Shown: positions 45,588-54,385 of the stretch, one piece after another | Layout of the letters: each line of letters begins with the position of its first letter | How positions within the stretch are numbered: the stretch's first letter is position 1 | NCBI GenBank assembly: GCA_021651055.1 | Contig: JAJHOH010000001.1 | Location: 2,914,001-2,978,000 of the forward strand | Origin: Candidatus Manganitrophus morganii | Lineage (GTDB): Bacteria; Nitrospirota; Nitrospiria; SBBL01; Manganitrophaceae | Reading direction: 5' to 3' | Length of the DNA stretch: 64,000 bases | The notes under the pieces: model-generated | The model's input: only the letters and a program-made list of their open reading frames with translations | What the model was told of the DNA's origin: nothing | Database searches by the model: none | Made by a program: the position numbers and the translations under genes

Positions 45588-46724
45588 ATGGATGTTCGAA
45601 GGCGCTCGGCCAGCGTGGCGGAAGTGGATCTCTCGGCATTGCGGGACAATCTTCAACAGGTCAAGAAGCGAATCGGCCGGAGGGAAATCTTGGCGGTCAT
45701 CAAGGCGAATGCCTATGGCCATGGCGCCGTCCCGATCGCGCAATTTCTGGTGGGAAAGAAACGGTCGAAGGAGATCAGCCTGCTCGGGGTCGCTTATTTG
45801 GAAGAGGCCATCCAGCTTCGAAAGGCCGGGATCACCCATCCGATTTTGTTGATGACCGGCTGCCCGATCGAGCAGATCCCTGAAATCGTCCGATATCAAC
45901 TCACCCCCCTCCTCTTCGACGCGGCGTCGCTCACCGCCCTGAGCCGGTATGCCGTCCGGCGGGAAAAGCGGGTGAACGTCCATGTCAAACTCGATACCGG
46001 CATGGGACGCATCGGCCTGCCGGTTTCCGAAGCCCTCCCGTTCATTCAAACGGCGACGGAACAGAAAGGGATTCGGGTGGAAGGGATTTTGACCCACTTT
46101 GCCGAGGCCGATCTGAAGGATCTCTCTTTTGCGAAGAAACAGTTTGAGGCGCTGAAGCAAATCTGGACCGCGCTTCAGAAGGCAAAAATGAAAGTCCGCT
46201 ATTGCCATCTCGCCAACAGCGCTGCTATTATGCACTTCGGCGCGGCGCACTTTAACTTGGTCCGGCCGGGATTGATGCTCTACGGGTATTCCCCTCTGGA
46301 AGAGGAAACGGAGATCCCGCTGAAGCCGATCCTCCAGCTACGGGCCCGCGTCATCGCAGTGAAAAAAGTTCCCGCGGGAAGCTCCATCAGCTATGGGCGC
46401 ACCTTCTTCACCCGGCGGGAGAGTCTCATCGCCACCGTGTCGGTCGGTTATGCAGACGGTTATCCGCGGCTTCTCTCCAACCGCGGGGTGATGATCGCCA
46501 AAGGACAACGGGTGCCGGTGGCGGGCCGGGTCTGCATGGATATGACGATGCTCGATGTCACCGAGGCCCCTTCCCTGAATGTCGGCGACTGGGTCACGGT
46601 GATTGGGGAAGAAGGGGGCGAAGCGGTCTGGGCCGACGAACTCGCCCGCCAGGCCGAGACCATCCCGTATGAGATTCTCTGCGGGATCGGGGAGCGGGTG
46701 CCGAGAATATACAAGGAGAGGTGA
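45588..46724 (+). CDS. alr: Alanine racemase
   Basis: Alr converts L- to D-alanine with PLP for peptidoglycan. The 378-aa protein has the PLP lysine motif VIKANAYGHGA near residue 39, KLDTGMGRIG, HLANSAA, and the catalytic Tyr in SYGRTF with SVGYADGYPR; RVCMDMTMLD completes the family. The start ATG 45588 lies 13 nt after the TPR gene. Length is normal. Confidence 0.97.
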   Translation: MDVRRRSASVAEVDLSALRDNLQQVKKRIGRREILAVIKANAYGHGAVPIAQFLVGKKRSKEISLLGVAYLEEAIQLRKAGITHPILLMTGCPIEQIPEIVRYQLTPLLFDAASLTALSRYAVRREKRVNVHVKLDTGMGRIGLPVSEALPFIQTATEQKGIRVEGILTHFAEADLKDLSFAKKQFEALKQIWTALQKAKMKVRYCHLANSAAIMHFGAAHFNLVRPGLMLYGYSPLEEETEIPLKPILQLRARVIAVKKVPAGSSISYGRTFFTRRESLIATVSVGYADGYPRLLSNRGVMIAKGQRVPVAGRVCMDMTMLDVTEAPSLNVGDWVTVIGEEGGEAVWADELARQAETIPYEILCGIGERVPRIYKER

Positions 46725-46731
46725 GGCAAAA

Positions 46732-46761
46732 TATAGGTCGTATAAGACCATAAGACCTATA
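46732..46761. repeat. Palindromic repeat (TATAGGTC family) between alr and mlaE
   Basis: TATAGGTC at 46732-46739 and GACCTATA at 46754-46761 flank an inner GGTCGTATAAGACC. The 14-mer GGTCGTATAAGACC also occurs exactly at 15249-15262, so these two are copies of one small element. Confidence 0.65.
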
Positions 46762-46766
46762 CTCTT

Positions 46767-47534
46767 ATGCGCTACTTCGAAAAAATAGGGAGTTGGCTTC
46801 TTGGCTTTTTGACGGAGGTGGGGGCGATTGCCCTCCTTTTCATCAAGGCGTTCCTTTGGACGTTCCGGCCCCCGCTTCGTTTTCGGAACATCGCCCGGCA
46901 GATGGAGGCGGTGGGGGTCGAGTCGATCCCGGTCGTCCTGATCACCGCCACCTTCACCGGGATGGTCCTGGCGCTGCAGAGCTACACCGGTTTCCAGCGG
47001 TTTAATGCCGAGGGGCTGGTCGGGACGGTCGTCGCCCTTTCGATGACGCGGGAGCTCGGGCCGGTCCTGACCGGGCTGATCGTGGCGGGGCGCGCGGGGG
47101 CGGCGATGGCCGCCGAACTCGGGACGATGAAGGTGACCGAGCAGATCGACGCCCTGGCGTCGCTGGCGGTCGATCCGGTCCAATATCTGATTACGCCGAG
47201 ATTGCTCGCGGGGATGTTGATGCTTCCGCTCCTGACCGTCTTTTCGGATTTCATCGGCATCATCGGAGGATACCTGATCTCGGTGCAGATGCTGGAGGCG
47301 AATCCGGGGATCTATATCCGCCGGACGATTCAGTATCTGGAGCCGAACGATATTTGGGGGGGGCTCTTGAAGGCGATGGTTTTCGGCACCCTCATCGCAA
47401 CGATCAGCTGCTACAAGGGATTTAATACGCAAGGGGGGGCCGAAGGGGTCGGGCGGGCGACCACCGGGGCCGTCGTCATCGCGGAGATGCTCATTTTGAT
47501 CTCCGACTATTTCCTGACCGCCTTTCTCTTTTAG
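46767..47534 (+). CDS. mlaE: Mla/MCE ABC transporter permease (MlaE)
   Basis: The 255-aa membrane permease of the MlaFEDB retrograde phospholipid transporter family has FTGMVLALQSYTGFQ, the family's ELGPVLTGLIVAGRAGAAMAAELGTMKVTEQIDAL and a run of six hydrophobic segments. It moves lipids between the inner and outer membrane with MlaF and MlaD, which follow in order. AlphaFold-type details cannot be checked here. The gene begins 42 nt after alr, with the palindrome in between. Confidence 0.94.
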   Translation: MRYFEKIGSWLLGFLTEVGAIALLFIKAFLWTFRPPLRFRNIARQMEAVGVESIPVVLITATFTGMVLALQSYTGFQRFNAEGLVGTVVALSMTRELGPVLTGLIVAGRAGAAMAAELGTMKVTEQIDALASLAVDPVQYLITPRLLAGMLMLPLLTVFSDFIGIIGGYLISVQMLEANPGIYIRRTIQYLEPNDIWGGLLKAMVFGTLIATISCYKGFNTQGGAEGVGRATTGAVVIAEMLILISDYFLTAFLF

Positions 47535-47558
47535 AATGATTTTAGGAGGGGGAAGGTC

Positions 47559-48353
47559 ATGAAACCGATGATAGAGCTGATCGATGTAAAGAAAAGTTTC
47601 GGCAACAACCATGTCTTGCGGGGGGTGAACCTCCAGGTCGAGGCCGGCGAAAACATGGTTGTCATCGGGGGAAGCGGAACCGGGAAGAGCGTTATTCTAA
47701 AGCACATCATCGGCCTGATGCGGCCCGATTCCGGACGCATTCTCATCGACGGGGTCGAAATTGAGACCCTTCCCGAGAGAGAGCTGAGCGAATTTCGGAA
47801 GCGGTTCGGGATGCTCTTCCAAGGGGCGGCCCTCTTCGACTCGTTGAGCGTTTGGGAGAATGTCGGCTTCGGGCTCCGGGAGCATACCGATTTGCGGGCT
47901 GAAAAAATCCGGGAGATCGCCCGCAAGAAATTGGAAATGGTGGGGTTGAAAGGGATCGAGGATCGGATGCCGGCCGATCTCTCCGGCGGGATGAAGAAGC
48001 GGGTCGGCTTGGCGCGGGCGATCGCGATGGATCCGAAAATTATTCTTTACGACGAGCCGACCACCGGACTCGATCCGATTATGTCCGACGTCATCAACGA
48101 GCTGATCTGCCGGATGAACAAACAGCTTCAGGTGACCTCGGTTTCGATTACGCACGACATGAAGAGCGCATATAAAATCGCCGATCGGATTGCGATGCTC
48201 TATCAGGGTAAAATTTTAGAGGTCGGCACCCCCGAGGAGATTCGGAACAGCCCCAACCCGGTGGTCCAACAGTTCATCACCGGGAGCGCGGTCGGCCCGA
48301 TCACCGTGGGGGAGGGGATCGGCGGTCCAAAGAGCGAGGATAAGGAAGCCTAA
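47559..48353 (+). CDS. mlaF: Mla/MCE ABC transporter ATP-binding protein (MlaF)
   Basis: The 264-aa ATPase has Walker A GGSGTGKSV near residue 39, the signature LSGGMKKRVGLARA, Walker B IILYDEPTTGLDP and the switch His in SVSITHD. It powers phospholipid transport with MlaE. A GGAGGGGGAAGG region lies upstream of the ATG. It is 24 nt after mlaE and 42 nt before mlaD, as in classic mla operons. Confidence 0.95.
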   Translation: MKPMIELIDVKKSFGNNHVLRGVNLQVEAGENMVVIGGSGTGKSVILKHIIGLMRPDSGRILIDGVEIETLPERELSEFRKRFGMLFQGAALFDSLSVWENVGFGLREHTDLRAEKIREIARKKLEMVGLKGIEDRMPADLSGGMKKRVGLARAIAMDPKIILYDEPTTGLDPIMSDVINELICRMNKQLQVTSVSITHDMKSAYKIADRIAMLYQGKILEVGTPEEIRNSPNPVVQQFITGSAVGPITVGEGIGGPKSEDKEA

Positions 48354-48395
48354 GCGCTTATCTTTCATTCCTATTCACTTCTATAAGGAGATCCA

Positions 48396-49853
48396 TTGAA
48401 GGGAATCACCACTGAAGCGAAGGTTGGAGTCGCTGTCCTTGTCGGTCTTCTTCTTCTCACGTATATGACTTTCAAAGTCGGCGGATTCGCCTTTCTTCAG
48501 GAAGAGGGGTATCGCCTCAATGCCACATTCAGCTCCGCTTCGGGTCTTGATCGACGGGCCCCCGTCCGGGTGGCGGGGGTGGAGGTTGGACAGGTGGAAA
48601 GTATCGAACTGGTGGACGGGGGTGCGAAGGTGATCCTCAAACTTCAGTCGGAAATCAAGATCCGAAAGGGGGGACACGCTGCGATCCGGTCGGAAGGGCT
48701 CTTGGGGGATCGCTATGTGGAGATCGTCCCCGGCACGGAGAATACGTTTTGGGGGAACGGGGAGACGATCCCGGTCCAGGAGGCCTCCGCGGACCTTGAA
48801 AATCTGATGACGCGCTTTTCCAGCATCGCCGACGATGTGAAAGCGGTCACCACGTCGCTCCGGGAGGTTCTCGGGAGCGAGGAGGGAAAACAGAATCTAA
48901 AGGAAGTCCTGGAAAATGCGAAGGGGCTGACGAAAGGGATCAACGAGTGGGTCCAGAAAAATCAGGAGCCGCTCAGCCGCTCCATCAGCAATTTCGAGTC
49001 GTTCTCCACGTCGCTCAAAGAGGAGGGGAATGAGCTTGTGGAGAGCCTCACCCGGATGGCCCAGAAGATGGAGCGAGGGGAGGGGACCCTCGGCAAGTTG
49101 ATCAACGATGATGAAGCTTATGAGAAGCTGACCCGCGCCCTGGACGACCTCGGCCATTCGTTGAAGGGGGTGGAGAAACTCACGGCCAAGGTCGAGCGGG
49201 GGGAGGGAACCATCGGGAAGCTCTTTACCGATGAGACCGCGTACGAAAATATCAACAGCGCCCTGGAAGGGATCGGCAACGCGGTCGGCCGGATCGAAAA
49301 ATTCCGGACCCATGTCGGCTTCCGAAACGAATATCAGCTTCAGGAGAGCCAAAACAAAGGCTACTTCACGATTCAACTTCAACCCCGCGCCGACAAATTC
49401 TACCGGGTGGAGATTGTGGATGATCCGCGGGGGAGCGTCCGCGAGAAAACCACGGTCATCACCACCGACGGGGTGCCGAGCACCATCACCGAGCTGGAGA
49501 CGCAGCGCCGGTTAAAGCTCTCCGCCCTCTTCGGAAAGCGGGTTTCCAACCTCGGTCTCCGGATCGGTCTCGTTGAGAATACCTTCGGCGCCGGGGCCGA
49601 CTACTTTTTATTTAATGAGGCCTTCCGGGTCAGCGTCGACGTTTGGGATTTCAACAGCGACGATCCCTTGTCGGAGCGGGCGCATCTGAAGTTGACCACC
49701 GCCTATACCCTCTTTAAATACATCACTTTCGAAGCCGGCTACGACCAGATCCTCAACAATGATCTGAATACCTTTTTCATCGGCGCCGGGCTCCGGTTTG
49801 AAGATGATGATCTGAAATATCTCATCGGCTCCATGGCCACCGCGGCTTTTTAA
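48396..49853 (+). CDS. mlaD: MlaD/MCE-domain protein with C-terminal barrel-like region
   Basis: The start is TTG after AAGGAG. The 485-aa protein has an N-terminal membrane anchor (about 10-27), an MCE domain (about 35-115: FSSASGLDRRAPVRVAGVEVGQV), then about 190 residues of helical linker with repeated GEGT(L/I)GKL. From about residue 315 to the end it shows amphipathic strand-rich sequence (RFYRVEIVDDPRG-type, KLTTAYTLFKYITFEAGYDQILN, FFIGAGLRFED) typical of outer-membrane beta-barrels. It would bridge inner membrane and outer membrane for lipid transport. The C-terminal domain is unusual against the short E. coli MlaD (183 aa). Confidence 0.88.
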   Translation: MKGITTEAKVGVAVLVGLLLLTYMTFKVGGFAFLQEEGYRLNATFSSASGLDRRAPVRVAGVEVGQVESIELVDGGAKVILKLQSEIKIRKGGHAAIRSEGLLGDRYVEIVPGTENTFWGNGETIPVQEASADLENLMTRFSSIADDVKAVTTSLREVLGSEEGKQNLKEVLENAKGLTKGINEWVQKNQEPLSRSISNFESFSTSLKEEGNELVESLTRMAQKMERGEGTLGKLINDDEAYEKLTRALDDLGHSLKGVEKLTAKVERGEGTIGKLFTDETAYENINSALEGIGNAVGRIEKFRTHVGFRNEYQLQESQNKGYFTIQLQPRADKFYRVEIVDDPRGSVREKTTVITTDGVPSTITELETQRRLKLSALFGKRVSNLGLRIGLVENTFGAGADYFLFNEAFRVSVDVWDFNSDDPLSERAHLKLTTAYTLFKYITFEAGYDQILNNDLNTFFIGAGLRFEDDDLKYLIGSMATAAF

Positions 49854-49900
49854 AGGACGCCTGTGCCGGTCTTCGAAAAAGAGATGAATCCCTTCGGCTT

Positions 49901-49918
49901 GTGTGATTTCGGTCACAC
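49901..49918 (+). promoter_or_regulatory. CRP/FNR-family-like palindrome upstream of secreted DUF4091 gene
   Basis: GTGTGATTTCGGTCACAC is a perfect inverted repeat with the TGTGA-N6-TCACA form of CRP-family sites. It lies 216 nt before the ATG of the large secreted gene, in a 280-nt gap that otherwise holds no gene or clear promoter. Confidence 0.5.
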
Positions 49919-50133
49919 GAAAAAGGGGAAAGGAAATCTTCGGCACGTTCTTCAATTCATTTCCGGCATCCCAGTCCGACTTTCCAGTAGAGTATCTCCC
50001 TCCTTTTGTTCCGATTGATCCGATCTAAGGAAAATATCAAAAGGAATTAGAGCGGTTGCCCTATAGCCGATCGATCACGTTTTGGTATGCTTGCGCTTTG
50101 TCTTCATCCAAACCTTTATGTGTGGAGCGCGGC

Positions 50134-53100
50134 ATGAACCGATGGCGGCAGTGGGTGATTCTGGTCAGTTCTTTTTTCCTCTCGATCGGTGTTGCAGAGG
50201 CGCAGACGATCTGGTGGGATACCGGGATGGTCAAGCTCCGCCAAGCCAACAGCGGGACGACAGGGGATCCGGTCCCCGCTGGAATCGATCTCTGCACCAG
50301 CACCGGATGCAGCCAAGGGGGGGCAACCCTCTCCGCAGGAAGAAACGAGTTCGAGCCATTTCAAATTTTTATTGCCGCCGCCTCTTCCGCGCTCTCTCAA
50401 GTCAACGTCACAATCACCGACCTTTCCGACGGCCGGGGGAACGTCATCGCCGCGCTTGCCAACGGCCGTCCTAAGAATATCGTTATTTACCGCGAGCATT
50501 ATCTCCCCGTTACTTCCACCTCTTCTTCGGAAGGAAAATTAGGACTCTGGCCGGACGGTTTGGTTCCCAAGGTCGATGAATATTTCGGCGAGGTCCGGCG
50601 GATGCCGGGGGAGACCGCGCCGGCCTTTCCGTTTAACGTCGCCGCGAATCAGAAGCAGGGGATCTGGGTCGATCTGTATGTTCCGCAGGGGACCCCCGCC
50701 GGCCTCTACCGGGGGACGGCCCAGGTGACGATCGGGAGCGCCGTCGCCGCCACAATTCCGATCCAGCTGACGGTCCGCAATTTTGACCTTCCCTCCATTC
50801 CTTCTTTAAAAACAGCCTATGCGGTCGGAATCGGCGAGGCGAAGACCGGCCATTACGGTACCGCCGCGGTCGGGGATGACAAGTACTGGGAGATCATCTG
50901 TCTTTATACAAAGGAGATGCTGCTCCATCGGGTCTCGAACGAAAACGCCATCTGGCCGAGGCCGGTCTGGAGCAACTCCCTCGGAGGGATCAATTGGTCG
51001 CTCCCGGCGATCTCGACCACCTGCAACCAGCGGTATCCGGAGTTTCTCAGCGGCGGGGATCCCAACCTCCTTCCGAACGGAAAGCTCCCGGGGACGAAGC
51101 TGACCCGGGCCCGGATGCGGGACGGAACGGGGCTGAGCGCCACCGGCGTGGAAACGGTCGCTTATTACCGGGATTATACCCGGTACATCGCCGACAAAGG
51201 ATGGAAATCGCAGCTTTTCTATTATCTCTGGGATGAGCCTCCCTATCCCTCGGTGAGCGGGGTCCGGCGGTGCGACCAGAATTACAGCGGCGGCGCCTCG
51301 GCCGCCTGGAGAGAGGTCTACCAGAAGGCGAAGTTTTTCAAGGACAACGCCATCGACATTCCGATCATGATCACCAGCAGCCGGCAGGCGAGCGAAGATT
51401 GCTTCACCAATTATCTGAGCGTTCCCGATTATACCCGTTATCTCGACATCTGGACCGTCCCGAACAGCTGGATGAATGGAAAGCCGACCGGCGGTTTCCC
51501 TTTCAACACCAACCTTCGGCGCAGCTATGACACGATCATCACCCCCGGAAAGGAGCTCTGGTGGTATCACGCCTGCGGCAGCCACGGCTGCGGCGGGTCG
51601 GAGACCGGATATCCCACCCCGATGGCCGACCTGCCGGCGATCTACAGCCGCGCCTTTGAGTGGCTGACCTATCAATACCAAATCGGCTACGCGGCGCCGG
51701 GTCCCGGCACTCAACTCTATTTCGATACGGTCTACGCCTATCAATTCCCGGCCAACGATCCGTGGAAAAACATCTACTACTTCAGCGGCAACGGCGACGG
51801 CACCTTCTTTTATCCGGGCCGTCCCGACAAGATCGGCGGGACAAGGCACATTCCGATCCCGAGCATCCGGCTGAAGATGCTCCGGGAAGGGATCGAGGAT
51901 TACGAATATCTCACCCTCGTCGAGACAAAAAAGGAAGAGGAAGGAGTCGACGGAAAGGCCTGGATCAAACAAAACATCCTCGATCCTTATATGGCCGCGG
52001 TCGACCCGGCGGACGGGGCGAGAAAATTGATCACCTATGTCTGGAACAAAAATCCGGGAAGCCCCACGTCGAGCAGCGGACTCCTGCGGGCGAGGGAAGA
52101 ATTAGCCAAAGTCCTCTCCGCACAGCCCGATTTTACGATCGCCGCCGCTCCCACCTCCGCCTCGGTGGTGGCCGGAGGGACGGCCGCATCGACGGTGACG
52201 ATCTCTTCGAAGGACGGCTTTAATACTTCTGTCGGAATCAATTGCGACGCCTCCCATCCGACCGTGACATGCAGTTACAGTCCTTCCTCCGTCCTCCCGC
52301 CGATCAACGGCAATGCCTCTTCCACCCTGACGGTGAGAACACAGGCGACGACGCCGATTGGGAATCACACGATCACGGTGAACGGGGCAGCGGGAGATCT
52401 TTCTCACCCGGCGACGTTCACCCTCACGGTGAGGCCGGCGCCCGATTTCCAGTTGACGGTCTCCCCCGCCTCACTCAGCACAACGGCGGGAGGGACGGCG
52501 GCTTCTACACTGACGGTTTCATCGGTCAACAGCTTTAATTCTTCGGTCTCCCTGACCTGCACGACCTCCAACCCCGGCGTAACCTGCAGCGATGTCAGCG
52601 CCGCCGTCACCCCGCCGGCCAACGGATCGGGCGCGACCACGGTAAATCTCCGGACGCTCGCCACCCTTCCGGCCGGAAGTTATTCGGTCACAGTGAGAGG
52701 GGCCTCCGGAAGCCTGCTCCGTCAGGCGACCCTCGCGCTGACGGTGACCGCTCCCGCCCCGCCGCCTCCCGCAAACGTCAGCGATACGTTCGATCGGGCC
52801 AACAACACGAGCTTGGGGGCGAACTGGAACGAGTATATGGTCGATTTCGAGATCAACGGCAATCAGGTCCGCAACCGTGATGCCGCCAGCCAGGAGGCGC
52901 GGTGGACCCAATCGATCGGACCGGATCAAGATGTCTCGGCCGACTGTAAGACGACCGCCGCCGGCAGCAGCTGCGGGGTGATGGCGCGGTGGTCGAATGC
53001 AAATAATTTCTATTATGTTCGACTCGATGCCGGGATGGGAGATATCGCTCTGTTCAAGAAGGTGAACGGCGTCTATACGAAACTGGCGATGACGGCGCGG

Positions 53101-53838
53101 CCGATCGGCTACAACACCTATTACCGGCTCCGTTTGGTGATCAAAGGAAGCACGATCAATGTTTACTTCGCAGGGGAAGGAGCGCCGGCGATCGCCGTCA
53201 GCGACTCCTCTCTTGGCACGGGAGAATACGCCGGGATTCGTTCCCACGCTTCCGCGGTCGGGACCACCTGGTTTGATCGTTTCTATGTGGTCTCCGCCTC
53301 AGGCAGCTCGCTCAGCGACTCGTTCGATCGGGCCAACGGCACAAGCTTGGGAGTGAACTGGAACGAGTATATGGTCGATTTCGAGATCAACGGCAATCAG
53401 GTCCGCAACCGTGATGCCGCCAGCCAGGAGGCGCGGTGGACCCAATCGATCGGACCGGATCAAGATGTCTCGGCCGACTGTAAGACGACCGCCGCCGGCA
53501 GCAGCTGCGGGGTGATGGCGCGGTGGTCGAATGCAAATAATTTCTATTATGCGTTGCTCGATCCGGGACTGGGAAGTACAGTTCTTTTCAAAAAGGTGAA
53601 TGGCGTCTTTACGCGATTGGCAACGGCGAATCGGGTCTTGAGCTTCAATACTCATTATCGGGTTCGCCTGGTGACCCAGGGGAACACGATTCGGGTTTAC
53701 TTTGCCGGGGAGAGTACCCCGGCCATCACCGTCACGGACAACTCCTTGACGGCGGGAAATTATGCCGGAATCCGTTCCTATGCGGGTGCGGTTGGGACAA
53801 CCGGGTTTGATAATTTTAAAGTCACCGCCGCTCCTTAA
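50134..53838 (+). CDS. Large secreted protein: DUF4091 glycoside-hydrolase-like, Ig-like and duplicated lectin-like domains
   Basis: The 1234-aa secreted protein has a signal peptide (MNRWRQWVILVSSFFLSIGVAEA). Its catalytic-like region of about 570 residues ends in RLKMLREGIEDYEYL near residue 580, typical of DUF4091 GH-like proteins. Two Ig/BACON-like domains (about 665-770 and 770-875) follow, then two laminin-G-like domains (about 880-1060 and 1060-1234). The last two share a 196-bp identical stretch. ATG at 50134 follows TGTGGAG; an in-frame ATG at 50056 lacks a signal peptide. It may bind and cleave an extracellular polysaccharide, possibly the one made by the polysaccharide cluster; that is inference. 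Confidence 0.8.
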   Translation: MNRWRQWVILVSSFFLSIGVAEAQTIWWDTGMVKLRQANSGTTGDPVPAGIDLCTSTGCSQGGATLSAGRNEFEPFQIFIAAASSALSQVNVTITDLSDGRGNVIAALANGRPKNIVIYREHYLPVTSTSSSEGKLGLWPDGLVPKVDEYFGEVRRMPGETAPAFPFNVAANQKQGIWVDLYVPQGTPAGLYRGTAQVTIGSAVAATIPIQLTVRNFDLPSIPSLKTAYAVGIGEAKTGHYGTAAVGDDKYWEIICLYTKEMLLHRVSNENAIWPRPVWSNSLGGINWSLPAISTTCNQRYPEFLSGGDPNLLPNGKLPGTKLTRARMRDGTGLSATGVETVAYYRDYTRYIADKGWKSQLFYYLWDEPPYPSVSGVRRCDQNYSGGASAAWREVYQKAKFFKDNAIDIPIMITSSRQASEDCFTNYLSVPDYTRYLDIWTVPNSWMNGKPTGGFPFNTNLRRSYDTIITPGKELWWYHACGSHGCGGSETGYPTPMADLPAIYSRAFEWLTYQYQIGYAAPGPGTQLYFDTVYAYQFPANDPWKNIYYFSGNGDGTFFYPGRPDKIGGTRHIPIPSIRLKMLREGIEDYEYLTLVETKKEEEGVDGKAWIKQNILDPYMAAVDPADGARKLITYVWNKNPGSPTSSSGLLRAREELAKVLSAQPDFTIAAAPTSASVVAGGTAASTVTISSKDGFNTSVGINCDASHPTVTCSYSPSSVLPPINGNASSTLTVRTQATTPIGNHTITVNGAAGDLSHPATFTLTVRPAPDFQLTVSPASLSTTAGGTAASTLTVSSVNSFNSSVSLTCTTSNPGVTCSDVSAAVTPPANGSGATTVNLRTLATLPAGSYSVTVRGASGSLLRQATLALTVTAPAPPPPANVSDTFDRANNTSLGANWNEYMVDFEINGNQVRNRDAASQEARWTQSIGPDQDVSADCKTTAAGSSCGVMARWSNANNFYYVRLDAGMGDIALFKKVNGVYTKLAMTARPIGYNTYYRLRLVIKGSTINVYFAGEGAPAIAVSDSSLGTGEYAGIRSHASAVGTTWFDRFYVVSASGSSLSDSFDRANGTSLGVNWNEYMVDFEINGNQVRNRDAASQEARWTQSIGPDQDVSADCKTTAAGSSCGVMARWSNANNFYYALLDPGLGSTVLFKKVNGVFTRLATANRVLSFNTHYRVRLVTQGNTIRVYFAGESTPAITVTDNSLTAGNYAGIRSYAGAVGTTGFDNFKVTAAP
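52822..53017 (+). repeat. 196-bp identical direct repeat, copy A (inside the secreted DUF4091 gene)
   Basis: This stretch is identical base for base to 53356-53551, offset by 534 bp (178 codons). The flanks diverge, pointing to recent conversion or duplication of the lectin-like domain. Confidence 0.9.
53356..53551 (+). repeat. 196-bp identical direct repeat, copy B
   Basis: This is the second copy of the identical stretch, in the final lectin-like domain. The frame is conserved between copies. Confidence 0.9.
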
Positions 53839-53859
53839 ACAGTTAAAGAGCGGACCTCA

Positions 53860-53911
53860 TGCCTGGAGAGGCCCCTCGCGAGGGCATCTCCAGGCACCTT
53901 CCCCGATTTTT
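53860..53911 (+). terminator. Terminator after the secreted DUF4091 gene
   Basis: TGCCTGGAGA and TCTCCAGGCA (53860-53869 with 53887-53896) enclose a GC-rich inner palindrome, and a T5 run follows at 53907-53911. It is placed 22 nt after the stop codon. Confidence 0.8.
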
Positions 53912-54034
53912 AAGCCAATGCTCAATTTGTCAGACAGCTCCAAGCCGGCGGATCAATGCGTCTTCTTCCGGCCTCTGTCCGAGTGGATCCTGCGGATTGT
54001 CCCCTTTTTTCCAGGACATTCTTTGAAAAGGTTC

Positions 54035-54064
54035 TTGACAAGTGTCAACCATTTTAAATATGAT
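54035..54064 (+). promoter_or_regulatory. Promoter with palindromic operator for the CxxHxxM secreted protein
   Basis: TTGACA (54035-54040) and TATGAT (54059-54064) lie 18 nt apart. The -35 box is the left half of the palindrome TTGACA-AG-TGTCAA, a likely repressor or activator site. The leader to the ATG at 54386 is about 315 nt; it holds several hairpins but no gene that I can support. The rest of the 547-nt gap from 53839 holds only the terminator above. Confidence 0.6.
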
Positions 54065-54385
54065 GGGGCAGCTTCATACCCTTATTCGGGCCGCGCGCTT
54101 CTTCGGACGCGGCATCCGATCCTGAGTCATCAGGGTACGATGCAAGACAGAAGGCATATCACATGGATTAGAAAGTGCCTTCCACGGCGGCAGGGGAAGT
54201 GGGGCTGATTTGGAATCGTTCGTATGAAGAAAAATAATCCTCCCTTCACTGTGGAAGCGCAAAGTAGAACAATATCCAAGCGTTTCCCATCATTCACCTG
54301 GAAACAGTCGTAAGCATGAATCAGGGAACGGGGGAGCCGGGGGGCTCTCTGAAAGTTTCACTACTTTAAAAAAGGAGATAAACAG

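Noticed and set aside
46338-47612. 424-aa minus-strand reading frame over alr and mlaE
   Set aside because: It is a shadow of two strongly conserved plus-strand genes and has no signal, domain or ribosome site.
54224-54313. 29-codon ORF in the leader of the cupredoxin-like gene
   Set aside because: It has an ATG but no ribosome-binding sequence and no recognisable pattern; it could be a leader peptide but there is no support.
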